NCBI GenBank assembly: GCA_003640385.1
Contig: RCAB01000205.1
Coordinates: 39,677 to 103,676, forward strand
DNA: 64,000 nt
From: Setaria digitata
Lineage: Eukaryota > Nematoda > Chromadorea > Rhabditida > Setariidae
Direction: 5' to 3'
Shown here: in pieces, positions 1 through 12,237 of the stretch
Layout: each line of letters opens with the position of its first letter
Numbering within the stretch: the first letter of the stretch is position 1
Notes under the pieces: model-generated
What the model was told of the DNA's origin: nothing
Seen by the model: the letters and a program-made list of their open reading frames with translations, nothing else
Databases searched by the model: none
Program-made: the position numbers and the translations under genes

Positions 1-361
1 TTTGCTAATTAAATTACACCTGTTATGTTAAAATTACATATAATTCGCTAAACCAATTTAAAGTTAAGCTAAAAACAGGAAACTTTACTAATTAAATCTA
101 TAAATTTTCAAAACATAGTATTCCTTCGAACGTTTGAATATAGAGATAAAAATAAAAATCCTCACTTTTCAGATTTTTCTTACATGCTTTTTCCCTTTCT
201 AAAACAAAATCAAGCTTTATTTAGTTGAAAATGAAAAACCCACGGAATGCTAGAAGAAATCAAAACTCAACCATCTAAAATAAATCAAGAAATGATGAAC
301 CGAAGTTAAAAAGAAAAAAAAAAGACACAGTTTAAATTTAAATTTCAAAATGAAAGGTTAG
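1..361. other. AT-rich spacer
   Basis: No reading frame or RNA gene is recognisable here. It lies downstream (3') of the possible minus-strand terminal exon at 362-475. Confidence 0.5.
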
Positions 362-767
362 CTATTTGAAACTAACATCTTCAACTTCCATCTGCTCGTT
401 CTTTTTCTCTGTTCCATCAGCACCCGCTTTCGATGTTTGCCGCTCAGCTTGAGTAGAAGACATTTTGCGTGTAAACTGCTTAAAAGAACCTCATGTATGA
501 TAATATTAAAATTTGTTAATTTCATAAAAATAATAATTTAGATGAATAATTTAATTAGCTCCTCTCACAATTAGCAAGCTATATACATAATTTACAGTCC
601 GTAAAACACATCCTGAAATTACACCCACTATATTAAATTACACACAAATTGTTCAACTAACTTAAAGTCAAGCTAAGAGCACGACATCTTAAGCCTAGAT
701 CAAACTAGGCATACACTCTAATAGTTATATTACACATTACGTCTGCAACAATGCTTTCTGGCCGAAT
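362..767 (-). CDS. Possible 3' end of a minus-strand gene (two short exons)
   Basis: A short minus-strand frame ends with TAG at 362-364 and is rich in Lys, Glu, Ser and Thr, ending in EVEDVSFK. It opens after the acceptor-like TTTTAAGCAG near 476. An ATG lies at 461-463, so it could be a complete 33-codon ORF or a terminal exon beginning FTRKMSS. A 27-base segment at 741-767 is bounded by TTTTGCAG and GTAATG and reads IRPESIVAD. It joins the first segment in phase 0. I do not recognise the product. Composition and splice signals are suggestive only; any further upstream exons were not found. Confidence 0.25.
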
Positions 768-2797
768 CTGCAAAATATTATCAGCTATTGCGGAATACGT
801 TGGGTTCTTTCATCGTAAATAGGTGATTTGATCGTAGGGATCGATCGAACGGTTCAATCGGAGATCACTTGACTGCGTATCTCTGAAGGACTTGATCATT
901 CGATTATCGGACTGTATAGAACTTGATCGCTTTATTACAGAGTCATGTGAAATTTGACAATATGAATTAATTATTTTGGAACCCGAAGAATGCTTGAAAC
1001 AGATCAAATCAATTGGAACCAAAATATAATAAATTTATTACAAAAATTCAATTCTTCAACATAACTATTGAATGAATTATTGTTATTATCAATGTTCTAC
1101 CAATCAAATCTTAACGGAAATGAATAATTTGACTAGACATTAATCTTAAAAAATTTTGAATTCTATGATCAGAAATGAATGAATGATTTAAACTATTAGA
1201 TGGCGACTTCTTCTTCAGTCGTCTTGTTCGAAGTTTCTCTAAATTAGATTCCGTTAAACTTTCCTAATAATTTTTTTGATCAATTTTCTAATAATCACAA
1301 AATTTCTATCGTTACCAGTGAATTTGATAACAAAAAATTAATTGTCAAAGAAAATGAGCTCATTGAGTTGAAAGATGAGAAATGATGTTAGGATTAATTC
1401 ATCCTTTAACTGATCGAGAAAAAAAAATGAGTACATTAATAAAATTAAAAGCTTTTTGTCAAAAAAGATAAAAAAAAAAAAGAAATTTCTGAGCGAAATA
1501 TCGTTTTTCAAACTCAGTAGGAGTAAATATCTTCATAAAATTGTACATTGAAAAAGTTTCAATTAAAATAATAAATTTTAATTCACTTTACAAAATTGCA
1601 ATTGTTATGGAATGGAATTACATTATTTAGTGAAATGCTAAATCTAATTGAGTAATAAATAACTGAGCCTGAAAAAAATGTGTGTGAAAGATAATCCATG
1701 ATATTATTGTTAAAGGTATTTTCATTGCTAATCTATTCTGACTGTTAATTAATGATTAATTACCTACAATTGAAAAAAAATATATTGTTTATTTTATTTC
1801 AACTCCCTTTTTTTTCTGTCTCTTTTCTAAATTTTTTTTTTTTCAAATATTTATGGAAATGAGATTCAATTTTCAGTGTTCTTCACATCTGTCATTTTCT
1901 CTTCTGAATCTTTGTTTCGAGCTAGTGAATGAACGAAAATTGGATTAATGAATGCTTCGTTCGATACAATTCACAAACATTTGCTAAATTAACTGAAAAT
2001 AATATAAAGTATTAATTAATATTCCTTCCATTTAATCATTTCTTTTATTCCTTTTTTCTCGCTTAAAAAAAAAAAAAAAAGAAAGAAAAACATGAAATCA
2101 CAGAGTTATCAGCTAACAGTTTTATGTTTTCATTATTTCACTAAATTTTTTTTTTTTTCCTGTAAATTTGTTAAAAATGATACAAACGAATGCTTTGAAC
2201 AAAAAAAGAAAAAGAAAAAATTTGCCATAAAAATATTCAAAAAAAAAAAAAAAAAAATAACTGAGCATTTCGTTTGAAAAATATTTGTTTGCAACAATTT
2301 TGTTGTTGTAAAGTGAAGAATTTCAACAATTTATATTCATAAATTCTTTCCAATAGTTTCACAAATAGCAGAAACAATCTTATGCTACTAGAAAGTATTG
2401 CGAAAAAAAAAAAAAGAAGAAAGAAAAAGACTTCTAGGAGTAGTTTATGATTTCAGATCAACAAATGATAATAATTAATTATCGAATGCATGCTGTAAAT
2501 GTGATACTTTTTGAGCTGTTGATATTGTATTCGATTGCAAACAGTAACTTTTTTTTCATTATTCTCCAATTTATTTAGTTTCATTTCTTGAAAAATTTTC
2601 CAATATGATTTTTTTTTTTTTTCTTCACAAACTAGTCAGGGTATATTGCTAAATGAGTTTTATTTTTACTTTTTTTTTTTTTTTTTGAAAAATTTTAATT
2701 GGCAAATTATCAAGATAGAAGTAGAGCATGAAAAAAAAAAAAAAAAAAAAAAAAGCACCAAGAAAAACAGTATGTCAAAGGTCAAAGAAAGCGGTAA
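768..2797. other. AT-rich spacer with homopolymer tracts
   Basis: This stretch has many A and T runs (for example around 2240-2260 and 2660-2685) and no supported exon. A 70-codon minus-strand frame at 810-1022 has slightly higher GC than its surroundings but no family resemblance, so I do not call it. Confidence 0.5.
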
Positions 2798-3001
2798 ATG
2801 AAGCTTGGATTAACACTCTATGATTTATTGCTCCTTTTGTGCTGCAATTGGTTTGCTAGTTCAGTGAAATTATCAGGGATTTTTTCTTTATCAGTGACCA
2901 ACGATCAGTCTCGATTATTCCTCGGAAATATCATTGCTGTTTGTACAGGTTTGCTAATTTTGTTAATTTTCAAACAGTTCATTAGAATGTTAACTTCATA
3001 A
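2798..3001 (+). CDS. Doubtful small membrane ORF, 67 residues
   Basis: The frame encodes a short hydrophobic peptide with two membrane-length segments: about residues 5-30, including LYDLLLLLCC, and about residues 42-62, including GNIIAVCTGLLILL. It ends FIRMLTS. The codons are less A/T-monotonous than the surroundings. There is no family match that I recognise, no clear trans-splice acceptor at the ATG and no partner exon, so it may be chance. A GT donor-like site (GCGGTAAATG) just before it argues against a simple single-exon gene. Confidence 0.2.
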   Translation: MKLGLTLYDLLLLLCCNWFASSVKLSGIFSLSVTNDQSRLFLGNIIAVCTGLLILLIFKQFIRMLTS

Positions 3002-3854
3002 ATAATTAATATTTCCTTTACGCTATTAAAACTTTTTTTATAAATTTTTTTTGTAAATATTTTTTATAGCTCGAACATTTACCCTACCAAAAATATGCGA
3101 TTATTTGTAATATTTCTATAATAAAATCGTGATATATTTGAGATTTTCAATTGTTTCGTTATTTGTTTTGAAAAATTTAAATGATTTTTCTAAACTGTTT
3201 TACTTTGTAAGTGACAGTTTTTTGTAATTATTTGCTATATTTTTTTATAGCTATCGTTTTGTTACTATTATTATTTATTGTTACTTCGCAATAGCATATT
3301 TATAGTTAGCACAATGAAGAAAATTTAACTTTAAATTATTTCATTTCAAAAGATAGAAAATTTTTTAAAAAATTTCAAAAAAAAAAACGCACTTCCCTAT
3401 GATCCGAATTTTTTTTCTGCCAAAATGATTGTTGATTATGATAATAATAAACTTGATAAATTTTAACACTGATAATATGCATAAATTTATATACGATCGC
3501 ATATGTACTATTTAAATGAGGCATATCTTGACAGAAGATGCTTTTAATGCTTTCTTATCTTTGGCTGATAAGAAAGTATTAAAAGAAAAAAAAATTGAAA
3601 GTGTTGAAAACAATTTAATTCTTAAACTAGCAGAATAGAAGATTTTTTTTTTGCTCTTTTTTTTTTCCACTCCCTAATTATTCATTCAAAAAAGCATGAA
3701 AAGCATTTGTGATTTCTCATCTGTGCTTAAAATTTTTAGCTTTTCTTCAAATAAATATTTAAATATATATATATTTATATATAAATAATTTTCAAAAAAA
3801 AATCAGTGTAAATAATTAAAAATAATAATTTTGTTGGAATTTTTTTATTTGAAG
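3002..3854. other. Intergenic AT-rich region
   Basis: Nothing gene-like is visible. It contains a short (TA)n stretch near 3765-3785 and leads into the start of the next gene. Confidence 0.5.
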
Positions 3855-4885
3855 ATGGATGAAGGAATATGGGAAAATTGTGATCAATTTTTGGTTTGGG
3901 CAAGGCATCAAAAAATTGTTCCATTTCGAGAACGTGTACTATTATGGCGTGTAAAAAATTACAAACGTATGGGACAAAATGCTGACCAAGTAATTGATGA
4001 AGCAGGTCAATTAGTATTAGTTAAAAGAAAGGAAGCATTTGGTACAATGGGACCAGCAGTACTTGAAGTATTATTTGATGAAAATCCGTTTGGACAATTA
4101 ATTGCAACATTGAAAGAAGCTAATACAGAATTGGTAAAAATTTTAATTTGAAAAAAAAAAAAAAGAAAAGAATTAAAAAAAAAAAGGGAAAATTTGCATG
4201 AAAGAAAAATTCTCTTTTTTTTTTTTGTTTTGTTATAAATTTTTGGTTTTTCAAATTTTTAGTTTAGGTTCGAGGTTTTCTTTCCGATTTGCGGTATCTT
4301 TTGGTGAGTGAAGCAGATGTGAATATGGCAGATATAACATTTTTGATATCAAATGCAACTTTGTTGACGGCATTTTCCTATCGAAGCCGTAAGAATGGTA
4401 CTGGTGATGAAGATTTTGAACGGTTATTTCCAGCATTATCAGATGCACAGGTATTGATAGAATTATTTCATTTTAAAAATGAATTATTTATCAGTGGATC
4501 GGATTGATCAGAGATTATTATCATTGATGGCTAGAATTGCCCTAAAATTCGGTTTCATCATCATCACTGATAAAATAGACTGACCAGGAACAATCATCAT
4601 TGATAGAATTATTGATGGTCAGAGATCATCAATGCTGATGGATTGATTGATCCGAGATAATTATCAATGATAGCTTGTCAACGAACAGAAGTCATCATTA
4701 TTGTCATGTTGATCAAAAATTATTGCAATTAAACAATGAATTATTGCAATTAGCGATACTTGAAATTTCGTCGAGAGCAGATATTTTAATGTTTTTACCC
4801 ATTGATATAACATTTCTCGAAAGGTTGCTAATGCTTAGTTGTTAAGTCACTTAGTCATTTAAGAATAAACTAGATTTCTCAGTGG

Positions 4886-4916
<31 letters not shown>

Positions 4917-6852
4917 TTGAAATAAAAGATAGAACTGTTTTATACAATTTAGATTCGTTTAATTGACTTAAATGGCTCCTGTTCGCAGAAGGAAATTGAA
5001 TTGGTTATTAAAAAATTAAATATTGGATTGGTTCGCTTTCATCGATATCCCGGTATTGATGTAAGTTTCATTGGTCCTGTACATATGTTTGCTTATATTT
5101 ATTTGAGAAAAAAAGCAGAAATATTTCATCGAAAAAATTGAAATAATTTTTTTTTTTTAAACTAAATTTAATTGTTTAAAATTTCAAACCATATCTTACA
5201 TATTTAGAAACACATTTCTCATCCTTTTGTTTACTTTTTCCTCTTCGATTCATAACAAAATAATATCAAACTTTTTTCTTTTTTTTTTTTTTAATTTTCA
5301 AATTAGTAAAATGAATTGTACGAGAAAAAACAAAAAAAAAAACAAAAAAAAAAAAAAAAGAACAGGAAGAGAAGAAATGGAATAAAAATGATAAATTTCT
5401 AACAGCTACTGATAAAATAAGATAAACGTTTCATTTCGTTATTTTTCATTGAATTAATTAATTTTTTTTTTTTTTCCTTCTTTTTCATTTGTTAGGTGAA
5501 AGTGTTTGAAAATACGAAAGCAATCAATTCGGCAGTTGAATTCGTTGTTGCACAAGGTGTACATCCTAACGCCGATAATAGTGGGATGAGATTTTTGAAA
5601 CATTTGAGAAATGTTTTTCCGGCAATGAAAAATCTTTACTGGGATTGGAGTATGATGATGCCAACGTTAACACACGTAAATGACGAAGTTAGAGCTTGTC
5701 TCGATCAATTAGTACAATTATATAAGTATGTTAATAATTAATAAAATTTAGAATTGCTTATTAGATGTTATTTTTTTAAATTGAATACATACACAAAGCA
5801 CAAAATTTTGCACTAATTAAAAGTGCTATTAATGTATGATTGCAATATAGCAGTTAAAAAATTACAAACAAATGAGTAACATTAATTTACTTAAATTATT
5901 TAATTAATACAATGTAATTATTGCCGTAATTTATCAAAAACTCTTCATCTATGAGGAATTATCTGATAATGCAATAGAATTAATTATTTGAAGATTGCTT
6001 GAAATAATATGAATAAATTGTTGCTTCATTTTAAGTCTCTGAAGATTAATTTTGGAAGGCAAGAAAAAAAAAAAGAAGAGGAAGGAAAAGGAAAGGAAAA
6101 AAATTTGAATTAAATTTTCTGAAATTATTAAAATGTGAGGGGTTTTTTTTCTCTTTCTTCATTTTTTTTTTTTTTAAGGGAAATATTTTGAAAGAAGAAG
6201 GAAAGCTAAGTAATAAATTTAAGGGAAATGCAAATGAATTTGTTAGCAATACTTTTCTTCATGTCGAGTGAAGGAAGTGATGAAGTTATTACTCAAATTT
6301 GGAGTTATTTAGAAACATTTAATTTGCCAAATGCTTCGATGAACAAAATCTTTCGAGATGATAAGCCACATTATCATCCGCCATATATGCTCTTCTTAGC
6401 TGGTATAATTTTAAATATTTTGATAATTTATAATTTTTCTTTTTTTTTTTAAGAGAAGAAAAGTAATTTTCCTAAGTCTAAAATTAATTTGATAAGTAAT
6501 TTTAAATAAATTCTTGATTAATAGAATGGGAAAAAATTTGATGGCATATATCGGGAAAGATATGAAATAAACATGTAATTATAACATATAAACGGATAGT
6601 TTCATGCATTCATATGTTATAATTTCCGGTTTAATTGAAGTTCATTTCTGGAAATAATGAATGTGCTTCCATTTAGATGTGCCCATTTCAGGGACATCCG
6701 AAAAGATTGGTCGTTTGGAGAGGATTATTTGTGATAATCGGATAGTAGAACCGGATTTACGTCATTTTCTTTATGTGCAAAATCGTACCATTCAAGTTCA
6801 CAATCCTGACAACACATATGAATTTATGGGATTTGATTGGAAAAAAGCTTAA
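3855..6852 (+). CDS. Uncharacterised nematode protein, 369 residues, six exons
   Basis: Exons: 3855-4133, 4268-4450, 4953-5060, 5496-5725, 6269-6402 and 6677-6852. Together they give 1110 bases, an exact open frame ending TAA. The start ATG (MDEGIWENC) follows an AG and is the first in-frame Met with coding-like sequence. The protein is soluble-looking: I see no signal peptide and no membrane segment. It is rich in charged and aromatic residues, with a central stretch (QKEIELVIKKLNIG) that could be helical. Other recognisable stretches are GVHPNADNSGMRFLKHLRN and, near the C-terminus, VQNRTIQVHNPDNTYEFMGF. I do not recognise a domain, so no function is assigned. The acceptor of exon 5 (ATGTCGAG) is weak and was chosen because it preserves the frame. 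The two last exons could shift slightly if another acceptor is used. Confidence 0.75.
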
Positions 6853-7898
6853 AAGTATCTATTACTTTTTTTTTTTCTTTCTTTTTACAATATCGATTCC
6901 ATTATTTTATGATGATATTGACTAATGTTTCATTCGCTTAGCATTTCTTCCTTTCTTCTTTTTTGTTTTCGCTTTCTGATCATCAATTTTAATACTAGAT
7001 GGAAACACTTTTAAATGGAAAATATTTTCCAGGATGATTTAAAATTTACATGTCGTGTCAAAATTTTCATCTTTTCTTTTTTGCTTCTTTTACTTTGCCA
7101 AATGTTCACAAAGGCTGCATACAATATACAATAGAGATAATGATATTGTTTATAATTGATATTTTCACATGTCCGACTGTTATCATATTGCTTGTCCACA
7201 CTGTTTATTGAAAAACAAAAAAAAAAAAAAAAAAGAAAAGAAAATGCCACCCTACACATTGTATATTTGTTGATATATTGGACGAGAAAGAGAAGAAAAG
7301 ATCAGGATTTTCGTAAATTTAGGAATATATAGGCAAAATTTGTTGAATGAATGTGAGCACTCGTCTGTAAAAATTATGCCTCAGGTGTTTTAGATTTCGC
7401 ATCTCATTGACGCAAAATTGAAAGAAACTTGCTGGTTTGCCAATTTTCAAAAACTACATAAAAAAACTTTTCCTACGACATTATCTGCTTCCATATTTCC
7501 CATAATTAAATTATCGAGTGAGTGATCCAGCCGACAGCAGTGGCCTCTTGCAATACAGCTTCTGTCATTTTATTAATTGTCAATCTGTACAAAAAGCACT
7601 AAAATCAATGCGCGCTATTAGTAAGAAAAACATTTTACAACAAATAATCACAGCGACGCGTTATCTCTAAACGTCAAAATGCATTCAAAAATTGGAATAA
7701 AGCCTCCTATATTTTTTTCTTTTTGAAAAAGGTCCAAGGCAACCAATGAAGAAATGGAAGCTAAAATTTTCTCTGTTACCTAAGTGATTAAACAGAATAG
7801 TGATGATTCCCGCTAGGCCAGCAATTAAATCCATGGTTATTAAAACAGTTCAAAGTTCAAATAATCTTTACGGCAAATAAACATCTTTTATTACATGA
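6853..7898. other. Intergenic region between convergent genes
   Basis: It separates the 3' ends of the plus-strand gene ending at 6852 and the minus-strand uL24m gene. It contains poly-T and poly-A tracts. I see no exon. Confidence 0.6.
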
Positions 7899-10446
7899 TT
7901 AATACCAGTAAGTTGGCTGCAATTTACGCTTGTCCTGAATACCCATTTCTTCAGAAATTTCTTCTTCAAATGATTTGAGCACCGGTTTGTATGTTTTTTC
8001 TAAGACAACTTCCGCCGGCGTATCTTTACCTTCTACTTCTGCAAAAAAAAAAAAAAAAAATATGCATAGCTTGAACGCATAAATTTTCTTCTTCAAGTCG
8101 CAGATAATTCACCTACGAACTGTGTACTAACTTTCTGAAATTCTAGAAATCCTACAGAAAGTTAGCTTTGGCGATATTAATGCAGAAACACATGGTAAGG
8201 CAAAGTTAGCAAATAAACAGAATCAAAGGGAATGAGAAGAGATAAGATTTTAAAATAAACTAAAAATAAAGAACAAACCGACATATTTATCAGGACTGAT
8301 ATACTCAGAGGTAACATAGGCTAACTGCGGTACCGGAATTTGGAATTTGGACCGTTTGCTAATTCGAACATACTCATTTCCTTCCTCATTGAGTACCCAT
8401 TCTGCTTCGCAAGGTTCACTGGAATAAAAAAAAGATCAATAATCAATTCCCTAAATCAGAGAATCACTAATATTTCAACTCTGACGAAGCAACAAGCAAA
8501 AGAANTACCCATTCTGCTTCGCAAGGTTCACTGGAATAAAAAAAAGATCAATAATCAACTCGCTAAATCAGAGAATCACTAATATTTCAACTCTGACGAA
8601 GCAACAAGCAAAAGAAGCAACATTATAATGAATAACCAACAAATGAATCACCCATCGCCAATCATTATTTGATTTTGAACAAAACTTTCAACAGAAAACA
8701 TACTTATCACTAGGATCGACCAGCATCACTTGCCCCTTATGAATATACAGGGGCTGTTCCACTTGTCGATAAAGAGAATTTATGCCACCTTCAGTGAAGT
8801 TTTCATGGTCGTTAACAAGTTTCTACAAACTTTAATTAAGGAAAAATTAGAATCATTAAACTGCTAACTAATCTATCCACTGGATACCAATTATAATAAA
8901 CAGCTTTAATTAATCCTTTAATGGCATGAATAGCATATCAAAACTAACAGTGTGTCGTCCTCTTACAAATACAGCATTAGTCTCCTTATTAACGCGTGAT
9001 ACAACTCCAGTTTTGCCTTTATCTTTGCCAACCATTACTTGTACTAAATCACCCGGAAATACTGTCCATTCTTCGGCAGGAATAGCTACCTTTTCTTTGT
9101 GTCTAAAATGTTAACTATTACAGAGTAAGAGAATTTTAAAAAACGAGAAAAAAAAATGAAAATGAAAAACCTCTTATATTTTATGTTAGTAAACTTACTC
9201 ATCAAATTTAGAAAAAATTTTCTAGCAAAATTTTGCTAAGATGACCTATCTTCCATAAATATATTAAACTCTTCGTTGTTCAATGTAGTAAAATTGAACA
9301 ATATAACTTTCTGAATAAGCTTACTCTCAGTCGATCAAGGAATTATTACGAAACAAAAGTGTATAAAAAAAAGGAATATATAGAATCTTAACTCACCACC
9401 ATTAGTTTAAATTTGAAATCATAATTTATCAAATCAGTAATATCAGTGATGGTTATATTAGGGACTGATTTAAAATTTGTAAACAAGTTCAGGCAGTTAT
9501 GAGAAATAATAGCGATATATAATTTATATAACTCAAAATCCTTGGGAAAAAAGCAACTCCAAGAAGTTATAAACAAGTTATCCGATAAACTGATGGCTAA
9601 GCATGAGTTTAGCACAAATATAATCCAGGTGTTTCAGCATTCATTTAATCCGTTCAATGGTAAACTTTCAAATAAAATTTATGTTGTCATCTTTCCAATT
9701 AAACAACTTTCACTGATTCCCTTGAAATGCCATTTTTTGCCAAAAAGAAAAGAAAAAGAAATTTACCTTAGCTCAAAGAATTTATGGGACAATTTATGCT
9801 GATGATAATCATGTGCTCGTTGTACGTTTTTCTCAAATGTATCCAGCTCCCAAGGACGTCCATCAGTGGGCACATAATCATCTGGATGCAATCTGAAAGC
9901 ATTTCTCTTCAATGAAAAGAATTTCCTCAAATAAATTCAAAAACTCGTCACTTCCATAAAGTATTGGGTTAGGAGATAAAAATGCTACACTGAACTAGTG
10001 AAATATTTTAATAATTAAAAAAATAAAAATAAGAAAACAAATAAAAGGAAAATACAGTGAAGAAGAAAAGAATAATTACTTATCGAAATATATCCAACAA
10101 CATAACATTTTACATAGCTAGGTAAATTTTCCTCGTTATAAAATNCGAAATATATCCAACAACATAACATTTTACATAGCTAGGTAAATTTTCCTCATTA
10201 TAAAATATAATTTTAAATTTAACCGACTTAAAAAATGAATCCAAAAATGTAAATCTAAACGTAAGGAAAGGAAAAATTCACTTACGTCCAACGAATAATA
10301 TCCGGTGCACCATATCGATTAGTATAAATTTTTTTGGGAACTGTACGCTTCACTTTTTCCACATATTCTTTTGGCATATGTCTGGCATAATCTAATTCCA
10401 TATATGTTCTACGTACGCCACATGCTAACACACGTGTTGGCCACAT
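7899..10446 (-). CDS. mrpl-24: Mitochondrial ribosomal protein uL24m (MRPL24), 279 residues
   Basis: Exons in transcript order: 10446-10286, 9892-9767, 9102-8949, 8822-8704, 8418-8279 and 8038-7899. They sum to 840 bases, exactly 280 codons with the stop. The KOW module sits around residues 111-140 (FPGDLVQVMVGKDKGKTGVV), the RNA-contact motif of the L24 family. The C-terminal part matches the mitochondrial form: LVDPSDNEPCEAEW, then a Lys/Tyr-rich end closing in PTYWY, as in animal MRPL24 (ending VYWY). The protein is a large-subunit component of the mitoribosome. The ATG directly follows TTTCAG, a likely spliced-leader acceptor. Two assembly gaps (8505 and 10145) fall in introns 4 and 1, and the first duplicates the 5' edge of exon 5. 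Confidence 0.93.
8394..8616. repeat. Direct duplication around single N at 8505
   Basis: The segment 8394-8504 is repeated at 8506-8616 with two mismatches (AATTCCC against AACTCGC). The copies abut a single N. The duplicate contains the first 25 bases and the 3' splice site of mrpl-24 exon 5, creating a false second acceptor. This is most simply an unmerged allelic overlap between contig ends. Confidence 0.9.
10084..10206. repeat. Direct duplication around single N at 10145
   Basis: A 61-base segment beginning CGAAATATATCC occurs at 10084-10144 and again at 10146-10206, with one G/A difference near the end. It lies in mrpl-24 intron 1 and has the same gap structure as the other N sites. Confidence 0.9.
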
Positions 10447-11575
10447 CTGAAATGTTTACCTCTAATGCTGGAGCTACCGACAGCGAAAAGTTACTCTAAT
10501 GATTTTAAAAAACGACAACTATTAGAATTTCAAATTAATATTCGATATAATAGTAAGATAAAACACACTGAACATATTATAGATTAATGACATAATTAAA
10601 AAAAAAAAAAAAAGAAAAACCCGGAACGAAATTATTACGATAACGATTAAAATAGACAAAAGATACTGTTGGTAGAAAAAAAAAAAAAAAAAAAACTCTC
10701 AATAATCAAAAATAAATCATGATTAAAAATTAGCCTAATGGAATTAATTATAATAGAAAGGATTACTAAAATAATCTGTTCATGTTGAAATCATAATAAT
10801 TAGCAATAGAATACTGATCAAAATCAACAACAAATGATAAAAATCGACAAATCATGGATAAAATTCAGTTAACCTTATAGAATTAATTATAATAGAAAGG
10901 ATGATTAAAATAGCCTGATAATGATAAAATCATGATAACTGGCAATAGGATACTTACTGATCAAAAGAAGCAATAAATGATAAAAAAAAAATCATACGAA
11001 TCTTTTTCACTTTCCTCTTCCATATGACGTAGCCTACAAATACCAAAGGAATGTGACCTGTTACGTTTTCCGATGTCACAATTCTTGTCCTGTTAAGGTT
11101 TTATTTCATTACTTACGAAATGTTATGATAGTGGAAAAAGAAAAACATTATCCACCTATTCTTATTATTAATTGAATAAAATTTAAAAATTTTTTTTTTT
11201 TTTTTGAAAAAAATTTGAAAGTATAATTATTTTTATAGCATAAAAACATTCACATATTGTTCACATTTGTAGAAAGCTCATTTTGATAAAAAAAATTTTA
11301 ATTGTTTATTTTGCTACTGAAAATTTGCATTGTAACAATTAATGAAACATTATATGATGGAGTAAATTTCTTAAATGAAATTCTAAAACTGCATAATTTC
11401 ACAAATTTTAAAATGCAATTCACTTTTGAAACGAAAATCTGCCTCTGGTATTATTGGGTTAGGGTGGTGAATGACTGAGGAGGCAGGAATGGGATGAGCG
11501 TAAATTGCATAAGCTTTCTTTTCGTTGGTTTTTGTTTGGGGTGAATTTTTTGCTTATTTCCAAAGATTTATTCCT

Positions 11576-12008
11576 TTCCGGAGGCTTCTTCCGTCTCCCT
11601 GTCCGGTTTTCTGTTACAATTCCAGTAGGGTGGTGCTAATAAAATGATCAAAGATCGGGGCAAGATATTAGGCATGTACTGTCTGTTGTGTACTGATAAA
11701 ACCAACAGGAATTGCTGCTAAATTGCCAATTTGATCGCCTTCCGGAAAGCTAACTCCCGATCATCGGAATGGTACTGAAAAAAGTGTATATATCGTTTCC
11801 GGTTGACTCCCAGACAAGATGACTACTACGTCATCACTTGATGACGTCATCGTCGCTAGATTGTCCATATAGTGTGTGTATGAGAAAAGAAGTGGTGATT
11901 GGAAGAGGAAGCGAAGAGGAAGTGAATTGATTATTGAATCGGCTTTAGCGAAAACTTCAACTTGTGTTGAATGAGACATTCCGGAACATTCTTCTCCTTC
12001 TTTTCCGG
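11576..12008. promoter_or_regulatory. Cluster of ETS-type TTCCGG sites with a CRE-type palindrome
   Basis: TTCCGG occurs at 11576-11581, 11740-11745, 11797-11802, 11979-11984 and 12003-12008. Two of these (from 11740 and from 11979) are the full palindrome TTCCGGAA. A perfect 10-base palindrome ATGACGTCAT, the bZIP CREB/ATF site, is at 11841-11850, with a second TACGTCA half nearby. CpG is scarce elsewhere in the window, so the cluster stands out. It lies between divergent genes and could act on either; this is inference from motifs only. Confidence 0.45.
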
Positions 12009-12220
12009 AGGTTCATTCATCCGTCTTGCCGGATTTGTTTTATTTATATTTTTTATTCATTGTTATTATTATTTTTTTGAAAATGCTCACTTCTTTTCTA
12101 CATTTTTTTTTTTTTTTCCTTCATTCATACTTTTCTAACTCCCTTGATGAATAAAAAAGAAAATCCATTTTTAGAAATGCTGCATATTATTTTCTTCTTT
12201 GCTTTTCTTTTTTTTTCCCT

Positions 12221-12237
12221 CCCCCCCCCCCCCCCCC
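12221..12237 (+). repeat. C17 homopolymer
   Basis: An uninterrupted run of 17 C follows a short pyrimidine tract (CCCT). It is unusual in a region dominated by A and T runs. The other strand is a G17 run. Confidence 0.95.

Noticed and set aside
810..1022. 70-codon minus-strand frame, Ser-rich
   Set aside because: No splice signals tying it to a gene and no family resemblance; it stops before the nearest acceptor.
11761..11979. 72-codon minus-strand frame in the GC-richer island
   Set aside because: The island is better explained as regulatory; no donor, acceptor or homology supports coding.
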